DNA of 35,846 nucleotides from positions 1 through 35,846 of the forward strand of contig CALKKV010000025.1 in assembly GCA_937992195.1 (NCBI GenBank), read 5' to 3'. This document shows positions 1-7,927 of this stretch, piece by piece. The position numbers were made by a program, and so were the translations under genes. The notes beneath the pieces were generated by a model that was not told the origin of the DNA, made no database searches, and worked only from the letters and a program-made list of their open reading frames with translations. Position 1 is the stretch's first letter. Every line of letters begins with the position of its first letter. The DNA comes from an uncultured Gammaproteobacteria bacterium (GTDB taxonomy: Bacteria > Pseudomonadota > Gammaproteobacteria > Arenicellales > Poriferihabitantaceae).

Positions 1-43
1 AGCTTTCGTAGTCTTGTTGAAAGACCTGTTGGATCGCATCCAT
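1..43 (-). CDS. Start of an unidentified CDS leaving the left edge
   Basis: Reading leftward from an ATG at 43-41, an open frame gives MDAIQQVFQQDYES before the window ends. A good ribosome binding site (AGAGGA on the minus strand, positions 56-51) lies 7 nt before the ATG, which is why this start is called even though only 14 codons are visible. The leader has two perfect hairpins around the ribosome binding site (see the regulatory feature at 33-71). The product cannot be named from 14 residues. Its position is on the side where an integron array would normally lie relative to the integrase gene, so it could be a cassette-borne or mobile-element gene, but that is only inference. Confidence 0.5.
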   Translation of the reverse strand, partial: MDAIQQVFQQDYES

Positions 44-71
44 GCGATGTTCCTCTGCGACATCCTGTCGC
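33..71 (-). promoter_or_regulatory. Leader with two GGA-loop hairpins flanking the SD
   Basis: On the minus strand the leader reads as hairpin GCGACA-GGA-TGTCGC (71-57), then the Shine-Dalgarno AGAGGA (56-51), then hairpin ATCGCAT-GG-ATGCGAT (48-33), which contains the start codon. GGA triplets therefore sit at 65-63, 53-51 and 41-39, exactly 12 nt apart, two in hairpin loops and one in the ribosome binding site. GGA in hairpin loops near the SD is the known recognition pattern of CsrA/RsmA translational repressors. Binding here is an inference. The same hairpins could instead belong to a dispersed palindromic repeat family. Confidence 0.45.
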
Positions 72-447
72 TTGGTTTGATTTAACTATTACTCTGAATA
101 GTGTCTTACTGACTTCAGGACATCCATTCCCCGAAATATTATTTTACTCCGGCTTTAGCCGGCTCGTTCAACAGTTGTATACGAGGCACGGTCGCTTTGC
201 CACTTTTTGATATTTCAAAGTGTTCTCCATGTTATTGTTTATTCACTCCTTTCTTTTTATGTTGTTTAGTTTGCTGGTCGGTAACCGACCACGGTCTATT
301 GTAAACCTGAACGCCTGTTTAATTGCCTATTAATTATTTTGCGTTCTCTTTAAGGTATTGATTTTATTAAATATATAATTTTTCTGCAAGTGGAAGCGGC
401 CCATAAAAATTTTCTATTCGACCGTTTTCTGAACGAAAAATCAGATA
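72..447. other. Gene-poor, AT-rich leader between left-edge CDS and intI
   Basis: No convincing gene was found here. This is the side on which attI and the cassettes of an integron usually lie relative to a divergently read intI, but no paired attC-like arms (RYYYAAC and GTTRRRY framing a long imperfect palindrome) could be recognised. A single GTTAAAT heptamer on the minus strand (86-80) fits the core-site consensus but would be expected by chance. A short perfect inverted repeat, CCGGC-TTTA-GCCGG, lies around 149-163. A 20-codon frame starting at 230 on the minus strand is too short to call. Confidence 0.4.
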
Positions 448-467
448 TACTGTTATTTTATACAGTA
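448..467 (+). promoter_or_regulatory. LexA (SOS) box before intI
   Basis: The sequence tactgttattttatacagta is a near-palindromic CTG-N10-CAG operator of the E. coli LexA type. It ends 13 nt before the intI ATG at 481 and overlaps a plausible -10 hexamer TATACT (446-451), so bound LexA would block transcription. It matches the box at the lexA-imuAB-dnaE2 promoter (7738-7757) at 18 of 20 positions, which suggests that the same repressor controls both. LexA control of integron integrases is established knowledge for class 1 and Vibrio integrons. Confidence 0.9.
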
Positions 468-480
468 TTATTTGATTATC

Positions 481-1596
481 ATGCCTAGCCAATTTATTGA
501 TTCTGTTCGTCGTTTTATGCGTTTGCAGGGGTATAGTATTCGCACTGAACATTCTTATGTTTACTGGATACGGGGATATATTCGTTTCAATAATATGGCA
601 CATCCCAAAGATATCGGAGCAAATGAAGTGCGGGAATATTTGTCCTGGCTTGCTAATGATCGACATGTAGCGGCGAACACACAAAAAATAGCGTTGAATG
701 CGATTGTTTTTCTCTATCACAAATTTCTTAATCAGGAGCTCGGTCACCTGGGCTTCTCCTTAGCCTCCCAAAAGCGATACTTGCCCGTAGTTCTCGATAA
801 AGCTGAAGTTGCATCTATCCTTTCTAATTTAAGCGGCAGAAACCAGCTAGTCCTGTCTTTGATGTATGGAAGTGGTCTGCGGGTGTCTGAAGCGCTGCGA
901 TTGCGTGTTCAAGATGTGAACTTAAAGGGTCTGTCGTTGATGATTCGTGACTCCAAGGGTCGCAAAGATCGGAACGTGCTTCTCGCGAAGAAATTGCTGC
1001 CTGCCCTTTATAATCAAATAGAAGACGCAATTGAAGTACAAAGAAAGGACAATCTGAATGACATTGGCTGCTCAATGCCCGTAGCGCTTTCCAGAAAGTA
1101 TCCTGCAGCCTTTCGCTCCCCAAGCTGGGCATTTCTGTTTCCTTCTTCTTCCTGCACAAAGCATCCTGTCTCGAATATTATTTGTCGCCATCATCTTTAT
1201 CAGAGCACTGTCAGGAAGTTTCTGAAGTCTGCTATTTGTAGAGCTGGCCTGGATCATAAACGCATCACTTGCCATACATTCAGACATTCTTTTGCTACCC
1301 ATTTATTACAGTCAGGTACTGATATCCGCACGGTACAGGAGCTACTTGGCCATAATGATGTCAAGACTACGCAAATCTATACTCATGTTTTAGGACAACA
1401 CTTTGCTGGAACCGAAAGTCCTATTGACCAGATCGCAGATGACTCACCTGTATATTCGAGCTATGCGGTTAGATCAATTAATGAAAATCACGAGACTTGG
1501 CCTTCAGGCCATCGACCAGATAGCTGGCGTCTTGCAGGCGATTTGCAATTACGTGGATTACATCGTTCTCATTCTGCACTTTACCGTGCACAATAA
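481..1596 (+). CDS. intI: Integron integrase (IntI-type tyrosine recombinase)
   Basis: Site-specific tyrosine recombinase that would insert and excise gene cassettes at attI/attC sites. In the 371-residue product the catalytic set is complete: R134 (GSGLRVSEAL), H265 and R268 (CHTFRHSFATHLL), H291 (LLGHNDVKTT) and Y300 (IYTHVL). The stretch ALSRKYP...SWAFLFPSS...RHHLYQ (about 202-240) is the additional domain that separates integron integrases from XerC/D. ATG 481 is chosen over an in-frame TTG at 472 because it follows the LexA box at normal spacing; no good SD is visible. The usual IntI end is near TESPIDQ (about 317), but the frame runs on for over 50 residues, the last ~40 lying antisense over the 3' end of dnaE2. 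The native stop may have been lost when the gene was joined to dnaE2. Confidence 0.92.
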   Translation: MPSQFIDSVRRFMRLQGYSIRTEHSYVYWIRGYIRFNNMAHPKDIGANEVREYLSWLANDRHVAANTQKIALNAIVFLYHKFLNQELGHLGFSLASQKRYLPVVLDKAEVASILSNLSGRNQLVLSLMYGSGLRVSEALRLRVQDVNLKGLSLMIRDSKGRKDRNVLLAKKLLPALYNQIEDAIEVQRKDNLNDIGCSMPVALSRKYPAAFRSPSWAFLFPSSSCTKHPVSNIICRHHLYQSTVRKFLKSAICRAGLDHKRITCHTFRHSFATHLLQSGTDIRTVQELLGHNDVKTTQIYTHVLGQHFAGTESPIDQIADDSPVYSSYAVRSINENHETWPSGHRPDSWRLAGDLQLRGLHRSHSALYRAQ

Positions 1597-4558
1597 TCAG
1601 GCTCGCGCCAAGTAAAACCTTTCGCTGGCGCTCGATAATTTTTGGCCACACTACGATATTCGCATAGCCGGTTTCGTCTTCCAGCGTCATAAACATCACT
1701 CCTGATGCTGTTCCTGGTTTTTGTCTGTTAGTAACCAATCCAGCAACGCTGACACGGCGATGGGTTCGCATATCTTTTAGTTGATCGGCGGTTAGAACAC
1801 CCTGTTGATTCAATATCTCGCGCAGCTGTAGTAGTGGATGATCGCCAAGGGTCAGACTGGTGCTCGCATAATCTGCCAGTGTGTTATCCCATTTATTTGG
1901 TATCGGTAACATTGGCGCGCCTTCGTTAAACTCTGCCACACCAAACACCTCAGTAGGCGCTTCCACTCCAGCTACCTCCCAATAAGCTTGATGGCGATGG
2001 CCGCTTATACTGGCAAATGCATTGGCTGCTGCTAGCGCGCCCAGGCTTTTTTGATCGAGCCCGCTTCTTTGTGAGACATCTTGCAGCGATTTAAATTTTG
2101 CATGACTTCTTAATAACACCAGCTTTTCTGCTACCTCCTGGTTTAATCCTTTCACCATACAAAGCCCAAGACGTAGCGCGGGCTGCTTGCCTCGGCTTGG
2201 CTCAAGATGACAATCATATTTGCTTTGGTTGATATCGACCGGGCGCACTTCGACGCCGTGGCGAACAGCATCATTGACCAATTGTGCTGGACGGTAAAAG
2301 CCCATCGGCTGGCTGTTCAGTAAGCCGCAGCAAAATGCCGCTGGTTCATAAAACTTGAGCCAGCATGAGATATAGGCAAGCAAGGCAAAACTTGCTGCAT
2401 GGGATTCCGGAAAGCCGTAACTGCCAAAACCTTTAATCTGATTAAAAACCTGTTCAGCAAATTCACGCTCATAACCACGAGACAACATACCGTTAATCAG
2501 CTTGTCTTCAAAATGCTCAAGACCGCCGCGTTTTTTCCAGGCGGCCATACTACGCCTTAGTTGATCCGCTTCTCCCGGAGTAAAGCCGCCCGCGATCATC
2601 GCGATCTTCATCACCTGCTCCTGAAAAATTGGTATCCCCAAAGTGCTTTTTAAAACCGCTTCCAGTTCTTTACTTGGGTAGCTCACTGAAGCGGGATCAT
2701 TCCGTCGCAACAGATATGGATGCACCATATCGCCCTGTATTGGCCCCGGGCGAACAATAGCGACCTCAATCACTAGATCATAATAGTTACGCGGCTTCAG
2801 TCTCGGCAACATGGTCATTTGGGCGCGGGACTCTATTTGAAAAACACCGACCGTATCCGCCTTGTTGATCATGTCGAATACCGCCGGGTCATCACCGCGA
2901 TTCTGTATTGCCGCCATGGTCAAACACTCACCCCGATAATCATAAATATAATCAAGGGTTTTACGAATCGCGCTCAACATGCCAAGCGCCAGTACGTCGA
3001 TCTTGAGCAAACCCAGCGCCTCAAGATCATCTTTCTCCCATTGAATCACAGTGCGATCGACCATGGAGGCATTCTCAACCGGTACCAGTCTGGTCAATTC
3101 ACCGCGCGAAATAACGAAGCCACCTACATGCTGGGACAAATGCCGGGGGAAGCCCAATATCTGGCCAACAAGACCAAGCAACATACGTATCTTCGGATTG
3201 CCAGGGTCAAACCCTGAATCAATCAGCCGCTCTTCCAGCACTTCGCGCTTGTCCCACCACTGAATGGACTTGGCGATTCGGGAAACCTGGTCAAGGGACA
3301 TACCAATCGCTTTACCGACATCACGAATCGCACTGCGCGCTCGGTAGGTAATGATTGTCGCTGCCAGTGCTGCTCGATGACGACCGTAGCGGCGGTAGAT
3401 ATATTGAATCACTTCTTCGCGCCGCTCATGCTCAAAATCCACATCGATATCCGGCGGCTCATTGCGCTCTCGGGAAATAAACCGTTCAAACAACAGATCC
3501 ACGTTTGCCGGATTTACCTCGGTAATACCAATGCAATAACAGACAGCGGAATTCGCCGCCGACCCCCTTCCCTGACACAAGATGCCTTTGTCACGGGCAT
3601 ATTGCACGATGTCATACACGGTTAAGAAATAAGGTTCGTATCGCAATTCACTAATCAGCGATAACTCATTCTCGATTTGCCGCTGCACTTTCGCAGGCAC
3701 CCCTTCCGGCCATCGCCATATTGCCCCTTCCTCGGTGAGCTTACGTAACCAGCTGGCATCGGTATGACCTGGCGGCGTTAGATCATCGGGGTATTCATAA
3801 CGCAGCTTTCCTGGATCAAAATTACATTGCGCGGCGATCTCAACGCTTGCTTGTAATAGTTCAGGGGGATAGAGCCGCTCAAGATGGGAATACGGGCGAA
3901 GATACTGTTCGCCATTACTCGGTAAATCATAGCCCAGCTGCTGCAGTGTTTTACCCAAACGAATAGCAAACAAGGTGTCGCGCAGTGCACGCCGCTTTGG
4001 GTGATGCATATGTACATTACCGCAGGCGGTGCGCGGTATCGCGCAGACCTCGGACAACCGCTGACTTTGTTGCAACAACACCTGATCACGCCCGGAACGA
4101 TCTAGCACAACACCAATCCACAGGGTTGAACCAAACAATTGCTTTAGCTCCTTCCCTTGCACATCGGTTGATAAAGTATGCACGATCCAAATACCGATAC
4201 AGTGCGCCACGCTTTCAGGCGTAAGATCATCAAGCGTTAACCGATAGTCTCCTTTCTCCGCCTGCTGTCTGGCCTGGCTAATGATATGCGACAGATTTCC
4301 ATAGCCTTGCCGATTGGTTGCGAGCAGCAGCAGTGTAACGCCTCCACCTAAATCAAATTCACTGCCAACGATCAGTTTGATGCTGCGTTCCTTCGCTTCA
4401 ACCCATGCACGGACAATACCGCTTACGCTACATTCGTCGGTAATCGCCAGGGCCTGATAGCCCAGGGCATCGGCGCGGGCAACTAGCTCAGCCGGATCTG
4501 ACGCGCCGCGCAGGAAAGAATAGTTGCTGACCGCATGCAGCTCTGCATAATCGACCAT
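1478..4558 (-). CDS. dnaE2: Error-prone DNA polymerase III alpha subunit DnaE2 (ImuC)
   Basis: C-family polymerase that carries out damage-induced translesion synthesis with ImuA and ImuB. The 1026-residue protein has an N-terminal PHP domain (YAELHAVSNYSFLRGAS...), the palm with catalytic acidic residues in PPDIDVDFEHERREEV (about residue 370), the GRGSAANSAVCY loop, the helix-hairpin-helix region, and a C-terminal OB fold (VSVAGLVTNRQKPG...). It ends in the family-typical SRDFH, so its 3' end looks intact even though the last 119 nt overlap intI on the other strand. It is the last gene of the lexA-imuA-imuB-dnaE2 operon, starting 12 nt after the imuB stop, and should be SOS-induced from the promoter near 7740. 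Confidence 0.96.
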   Translation of the reverse strand: MVDYAELHAVSNYSFLRGASDPAELVARADALGYQALAITDECSVSGIVRAWVEAKERSIKLIVGSEFDLGGGVTLLLLATNRQGYGNLSHIISQARQQAEKGDYRLTLDDLTPESVAHCIGIWIVHTLSTDVQGKELKQLFGSTLWIGVVLDRSGRDQVLLQQSQRLSEVCAIPRTACGNVHMHHPKRRALRDTLFAIRLGKTLQQLGYDLPSNGEQYLRPYSHLERLYPPELLQASVEIAAQCNFDPGKLRYEYPDDLTPPGHTDASWLRKLTEEGAIWRWPEGVPAKVQRQIENELSLISELRYEPYFLTVYDIVQYARDKGILCQGRGSAANSAVCYCIGITEVNPANVDLLFERFISRERNEPPDIDVDFEHERREEVIQYIYRRYGRHRAALAATIITYRARSAIRDVGKAIGMSLDQVSRIAKSIQWWDKREVLEERLIDSGFDPGNPKIRMLLGLVGQILGFPRHLSQHVGGFVISRGELTRLVPVENASMVDRTVIQWEKDDLEALGLLKIDVLALGMLSAIRKTLDYIYDYRGECLTMAAIQNRGDDPAVFDMINKADTVGVFQIESRAQMTMLPRLKPRNYYDLVIEVAIVRPGPIQGDMVHPYLLRRNDPASVSYPSKELEAVLKSTLGIPIFQEQVMKIAMIAGGFTPGEADQLRRSMAAWKKRGGLEHFEDKLINGMLSRGYEREFAEQVFNQIKGFGSYGFPESHAASFALLAYISCWLKFYEPAAFCCGLLNSQPMGFYRPAQLVNDAVRHGVEVRPVDINQSKYDCHLEPSRGKQPALRLGLCMVKGLNQEVAEKLVLLRSHAKFKSLQDVSQRSGLDQKSLGALAAANAFASISGHRHQAYWEVAGVEAPTEVFGVAEFNEGAPMLPIPNKWDNTLADYASTSLTLGDHPLLQLREILNQQGVLTADQLKDMRTHRRVSVAGLVTNRQKPGTASGVMFMTLEDETGYANIVVWPKIIERQRKVLLGASLIIVHGKVQNENDVIHVIANRLQDASYLVDGLKAKSRDFH

Positions 4559-4570
4559 CGCAACAAATCA

Positions 4571-6265
4571 TCAGGCAAATAAACCGTGGACATACCACGC
4601 CGATTGATCGGTTTGTTTCAGATCACGATATAACCAGCGTTGCTGATACTGCTTTAATTTTGGCATTGCTTGCTCCACGCGATATTCCCGCCGTATATCT
4701 GCGCGCATCCACCACCCTGCCTCGATACGTTCGACAGTTTGCGAAGAAGGCAGATTGTGATGGTCAATCGGGCGGGGTTGATCCAGCAACCAAATCGGTC
4801 GCGACGGCAATGCTTCTGTCACATAATCTAGCGTTTGCTGATCCTGATTATTTTTTTTGTCTTTATGTCGGGTTTCCTTGCCCATCAGCTGACAGCACTG
4901 CCAGGCAAATTCAGGTCTGTGATCTGGTGTCGTTGTTAACGTATAAACCTGCTCTTGACCGAGGCGTGCGCACAACACATCAATGAGCTGGCTAAAATCC
5001 TGCTGTTGACGATCACGCCGTTCAAATAAATCTTCACTGGAACGCACATAAGGCAACACCTGATCCACCATCACCGACACCGCGTTGATATCGTCTTCAA
5101 TGGTCAACCGCTCTAGCTGCTCACCTAATTGCGGCAAAAACCGCTCAGGACGGCGATCGGCCTGAGCGGTTTGAACAATGAGCGTGGTGCGCGATCGCGA
5201 CGTTTCGTTATTTGAATCATACGCACTGGTTACATGCCATAAATCAAATCGTATTTTTTCTGTTGCCGCGTTATGCATTTGCAAAAACTGATGCACTTCT
5301 TCAAGCAACTTCTCCACCGCAATCACAATTAAATGATGTTGCCGGGTTTCTATGGGCAGCTCAATACGCTGCCGGAAAGACAGCGGCGCATCAATATACT
5401 CGACCGGTTCGGGTTGTTCCGCACAAATACGATCAAGATAATGCAGCACGCTTTCACTAAACCGTCGCCCCAGGTCTGCTCTTGGTAAACGCCAGCAGTC
5501 TCGTAAATTACGCAAACCACAGCGCGACAGTTTCTCCACAAGGGTGCGCGGCAAATCAACGCTATAAAGCGTAATACTGCCCAATACAGAACGCAGGTCG
5601 GATGCATCCAGCACAATATCTTCACGACCATTGCGCGCCATCAGTAATGCTGCTGACGGGCAAGGGGCGACACTAATGATCGGAGAAAGCGATTTGCTTT
5701 GACAAAACTCGGTGCGAATTTTTTCAAGCAACGCCGGCAATCCTTGATACAAACGCAAACTGGATGACACTTCAAGCAATAGCGAATCGGCGTTATCCGC
5801 AGGACTGTTTACGACCGTTCGCACTTTACGTTTTTGAATCGTTGTATCCACTGCCGTTTGCCATAAACCCAGAGTAATTGCCGGGGTAAAGCACAGCAGC
5901 TGCTGCCCATAACGCTGCAGCTGGCGATACTCCGCCGCCGGGTCGCGTAACTTCACATCCAGATTACGACATAACGCGTGAGCCGCATTCAATGACATGC
6001 CCGCAGTAATGCCGTGATCTTGCGCTACGGCACAAGCGCTATGCACAGTTTGCCGATTTCCTGACTGATCGATAATCACAACCGGTAAATCACCGTCAAA
6101 CTGACAGACGTCTAGTGACAGCGATGGAAAATGCAGGCCAATCCAGATTTGGCTATTGGCAGATTGATCCGCTTGTGAAACAGGAGTGGGAGTAAACACC
6201 TCCTCCTGCCTGGTCAGGCGATTCTCCGCCTGACTTTTCACGACATCAAAAGATAATGCTTTCAT
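4571..6265 (-). CDS. imuB: ImuB, Y-family polymerase-like mutasome subunit
   Basis: Non-catalytic Y-family (DinB/UmuC-like) protein of 564 residues that tethers the DnaE2 mutasome to the sliding clamp. The N-terminal strand reads IWIGLHFPSLSLDVC where active Y-family enzymes have a metal-binding Asp, and the usual SIDE/SxDE motif is replaced by LLEVSSSLRLY. Both losses are normal for ImuB and imply no polymerase activity of its own. SSEDLF near residue 412 resembles a beta-clamp-binding pentapeptide. The gene lies 19 nt after imuA and 12 nt before dnaE2 in one operon. The family call rests on length, lost catalytic residues and context, and is firm. Confidence 0.93.
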   Translation of the reverse strand: MKALSFDVVKSQAENRLTRQEEVFTPTPVSQADQSANSQIWIGLHFPSLSLDVCQFDGDLPVVIIDQSGNRQTVHSACAVAQDHGITAGMSLNAAHALCRNLDVKLRDPAAEYRQLQRYGQQLLCFTPAITLGLWQTAVDTTIQKRKVRTVVNSPADNADSLLLEVSSSLRLYQGLPALLEKIRTEFCQSKSLSPIISVAPCPSAALLMARNGREDIVLDASDLRSVLGSITLYSVDLPRTLVEKLSRCGLRNLRDCWRLPRADLGRRFSESVLHYLDRICAEQPEPVEYIDAPLSFRQRIELPIETRQHHLIVIAVEKLLEEVHQFLQMHNAATEKIRFDLWHVTSAYDSNNETSRSRTTLIVQTAQADRRPERFLPQLGEQLERLTIEDDINAVSVMVDQVLPYVRSSEDLFERRDRQQQDFSQLIDVLCARLGQEQVYTLTTTPDHRPEFAWQCCQLMGKETRHKDKKNNQDQQTLDYVTEALPSRPIWLLDQPRPIDHHNLPSSQTVERIEAGWWMRADIRREYRVEQAMPKLKQYQQRWLYRDLKQTDQSAWYVHGLFA

Positions 6266-6284
6266 CGTTTGCGACAGGTGGCGT

Positions 6285-7070
6285 TCAACCTAAACACTCG
6301 GTTTGAGCACTGTCACGGGAATATCGATCGCCGCCAAATGCGGAATTTGGCAAGACCACTTCACCATGCTGCCGCCAGCCATAACGTGATTTAAGCAACC
6401 GAACGGTTACGCCATCTGCACATCTTTCAACCTGCAGTCGCAACCCAACCGGTGTGTCTTCGGTTTTCCCCGATTGAAAAACAACACCAATACTATTGGA
6501 AGCATCCGCAGCTAGCTGTAGCCTACGTACCTGCGCAGCATCAGGACGCAGCGGCCAGGCTAACACCATGCCACACTCTTCATGCCGCAACAGCTTTTCC
6601 GCCGCCCACCAGATATCTTTTGCCCGGGAATACCGAGCGGATTGCAAACCCTTGTGACGAGTTAACCGACGCCCACGCGTATTCGCTTTTGACTTCTCTG
6701 GCACAACATCCACCACAATAAGTTGTGGCAATTGCACGCTATGCTGCATGAGAGCCGGCGCATAAGGCGTATACGGCGGTGCAACCATTGCAACCCGACT
6801 TTGATTAGCGGTGAGCTTTGCGATGAAAGGCAATAGAGGCTGCAGCTCACCATTACCCCAACAGGCAACCTGTATTTCTACTATCGATCGCAACGGCCAG
6901 CCACCGGTTGGCAGCAATGCGTTCAGCTCAGGGAAGCCTGTATCGACGGCATCTTTTTCTAAACGATCTGCTTTATCTAAACAGCCGCGTCCAAATTGTT
7001 TCTGCCCTTCTTTTCCACGCCATAATCCAGGAGTCTCCCGTATCATTTGATCAAGGACAGACTGATTCAC
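6285..7070 (-). CDS. imuA: ImuA, RecA/SulA-like mutasome subunit
   Basis: 261-residue RecA-fold-related protein of the ImuA (SulA-like) family, needed with ImuB and DnaE2 for damage-induced mutagenesis. Visible features are the segment TGFPELNALLPTGGWPLRSIVEIQ (given here only as TGFPELNALLPTGGWP and following), which matches the family N-terminus, and a central strand RVAMVAPPYTPYAPAL. The canonical Walker A lysine of RecA is not seen. The start is GTG at 7070, overlapping the lexA stop in a GTGA arrangement, which implies translational coupling to lexA. Second gene of the SOS mutagenesis operon. Confidence 0.92.
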   Translation of the reverse strand: MNQSVLDQMIRETPGLWRGKEGQKQFGRGCLDKADRLEKDAVDTGFPELNALLPTGGWPLRSIVEIQVACWGNGELQPLLPFIAKLTANQSRVAMVAPPYTPYAPALMQHSVQLPQLIVVDVVPEKSKANTRGRRLTRHKGLQSARYSRAKDIWWAAEKLLRHEECGMVLAWPLRPDAAQVRRLQLAADASNSIGVVFQSGKTEDTPVGLRLQVERCADGVTVRLLKSRYGWRQHGEVVLPNSAFGGDRYSRDSAQTECLG

Positions 7071-7717
7071 CGGGCGTTAAATCCTTTATTGCGAATCACG
7101 CCAACGCCGCGCCCTTCAATGGAAAAGTCTTCTTCACGCAGATCCACGTGAATTGGCGCATAGTCATCATTCTGCGGCTCAAGGGTCACACTATACCCAC
7201 GGCGCCGAAACCGCTTAACCGTGACTTCATCACCCAGACGCGCAACCACAATTTGGCCCGATGAGACTTCTCGGGTGCGATGTACCGCAAGAAAATCGCC
7301 ATTCAAAATGCCGCCGTCGCGCATACTGTGACCGCGCACCTTCAAGAGATAATTTGCCCGGGGCTGAAAAAAGCCGGGATCTATTTCAAAATAGTCTTCA
7401 ATATGCTGCTCAGCCAGAATCGGCTCACCCGCGGCGACCCGACCAACCAACGGCAGCCCGCCACGAATACTGCGCTTGCCGTGGGTCAAAACCCGGAGTC
7501 CTCGAGACAATCCTGGTGTCATTTCAATCACGCCTTTGCGGCTTAATGCCTTCAGATGGTCTTCGGCTGCGGTTGGAGAACGAAAGTCGAATGCTTCACA
7601 GATTTCAAGCCGAGTTGGAGGCAATCCGGTCTTATCAATAACTTTGTTAATAAAATCAAGAATTTGCTGCTGACGCTTGGTCAGCTCAGCACCGGGATTT
7701 GCAGTTTTTCTTGCCAT
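7067..7717 (-). CDS. lexA: LexA repressor of the mutagenesis operon
   Basis: 216-residue SOS repressor. The N-terminal winged HTH covers about residues 10-75 (LPPTRLEICEAFDFRSPTAA, then DHLKALSRKGVIE). The self-cleavage bond is Ala-Gly in VGRVAAGEPI (about 95), the catalytic Ser is in GHSMRDGG (about 132) and the general-base Lys is in VTVKRF (about 169), so a cleavable repressor is expected. It heads the lexA-imuA-imuB-dnaE2 operon and should repress its own promoter and probably intI. Many bacteria carry this cassette with a second lexA; whether another lexA exists elsewhere in the genome cannot be seen. Confidence 0.95.
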   Translation of the reverse strand: MARKTANPGAELTKRQQQILDFINKVIDKTGLPPTRLEICEAFDFRSPTAAEDHLKALSRKGVIEMTPGLSRGLRVLTHGKRSIRGGLPLVGRVAAGEPILAEQHIEDYFEIDPGFFQPRANYLLKVRGHSMRDGGILNGDFLAVHRTREVSSGQIVVARLGDEVTVKRFRRRGYSVTLEPQNDDYAPIHVDLREEDFSIEGRGVGVIRNKGFNAR

Positions 7718-7737
7718 TTTTCTGATCGCGTTAAATA

Positions 7738-7757
7738 TACTGTTTATTTATACAGTA
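7738..7757 (-). promoter_or_regulatory. LexA (SOS) box of the lexA-imuAB-dnaE2 operon
   Basis: The plus strand reads tactgtttatttatacagta, CTG-N10-CAG with near-perfect dyad symmetry. It covers the -10 region of the minus-strand promoter described next and lies 20 nt before the lexA start. It also sits in the shared intergenic region with the divergent SRAP gene, 170 nt upstream of that gene's ATG, so an effect on the latter is possible but less certain. Confidence 0.93.
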
Positions 7758-7776
7758 AAATAACTGAGAATGACAA
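7747..7776 (-). promoter_or_regulatory. Sigma70-type promoter for lexA operon
   Basis: On the minus strand TTGTCA (7776-7771) is followed after 18 nt by TATAAA (7752-7747). The -10 hexamer lies inside the LexA box, giving a simple occlusion mechanism. Confidence 0.7.
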
Positions 7777-7927
7777 GAAACAATTCAGTATTTTTCTTTA
7801 TGCCATGCCGAATAAGATTTATGTTACATCACAGCTGATCATTGTAGCGCCCAGCGCAACAGGCCTGCTTCAGTTATAGTTACAACATATAGATACAAGG
7901 GTTTAAGAAATAAGATAGGAATAAGAA

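Noticed and set aside
367..747. 126-codon minus-strand frame across the intI start
   Set aside because: Antisense to the LexA box and the conserved N-terminus of the integrase; no SD or family features.
4571..6265. Active Y-family DNA polymerase
   Set aside because: The metal-binding acidic residues are missing, which is normal for ImuB; called as a non-catalytic mutasome subunit instead.
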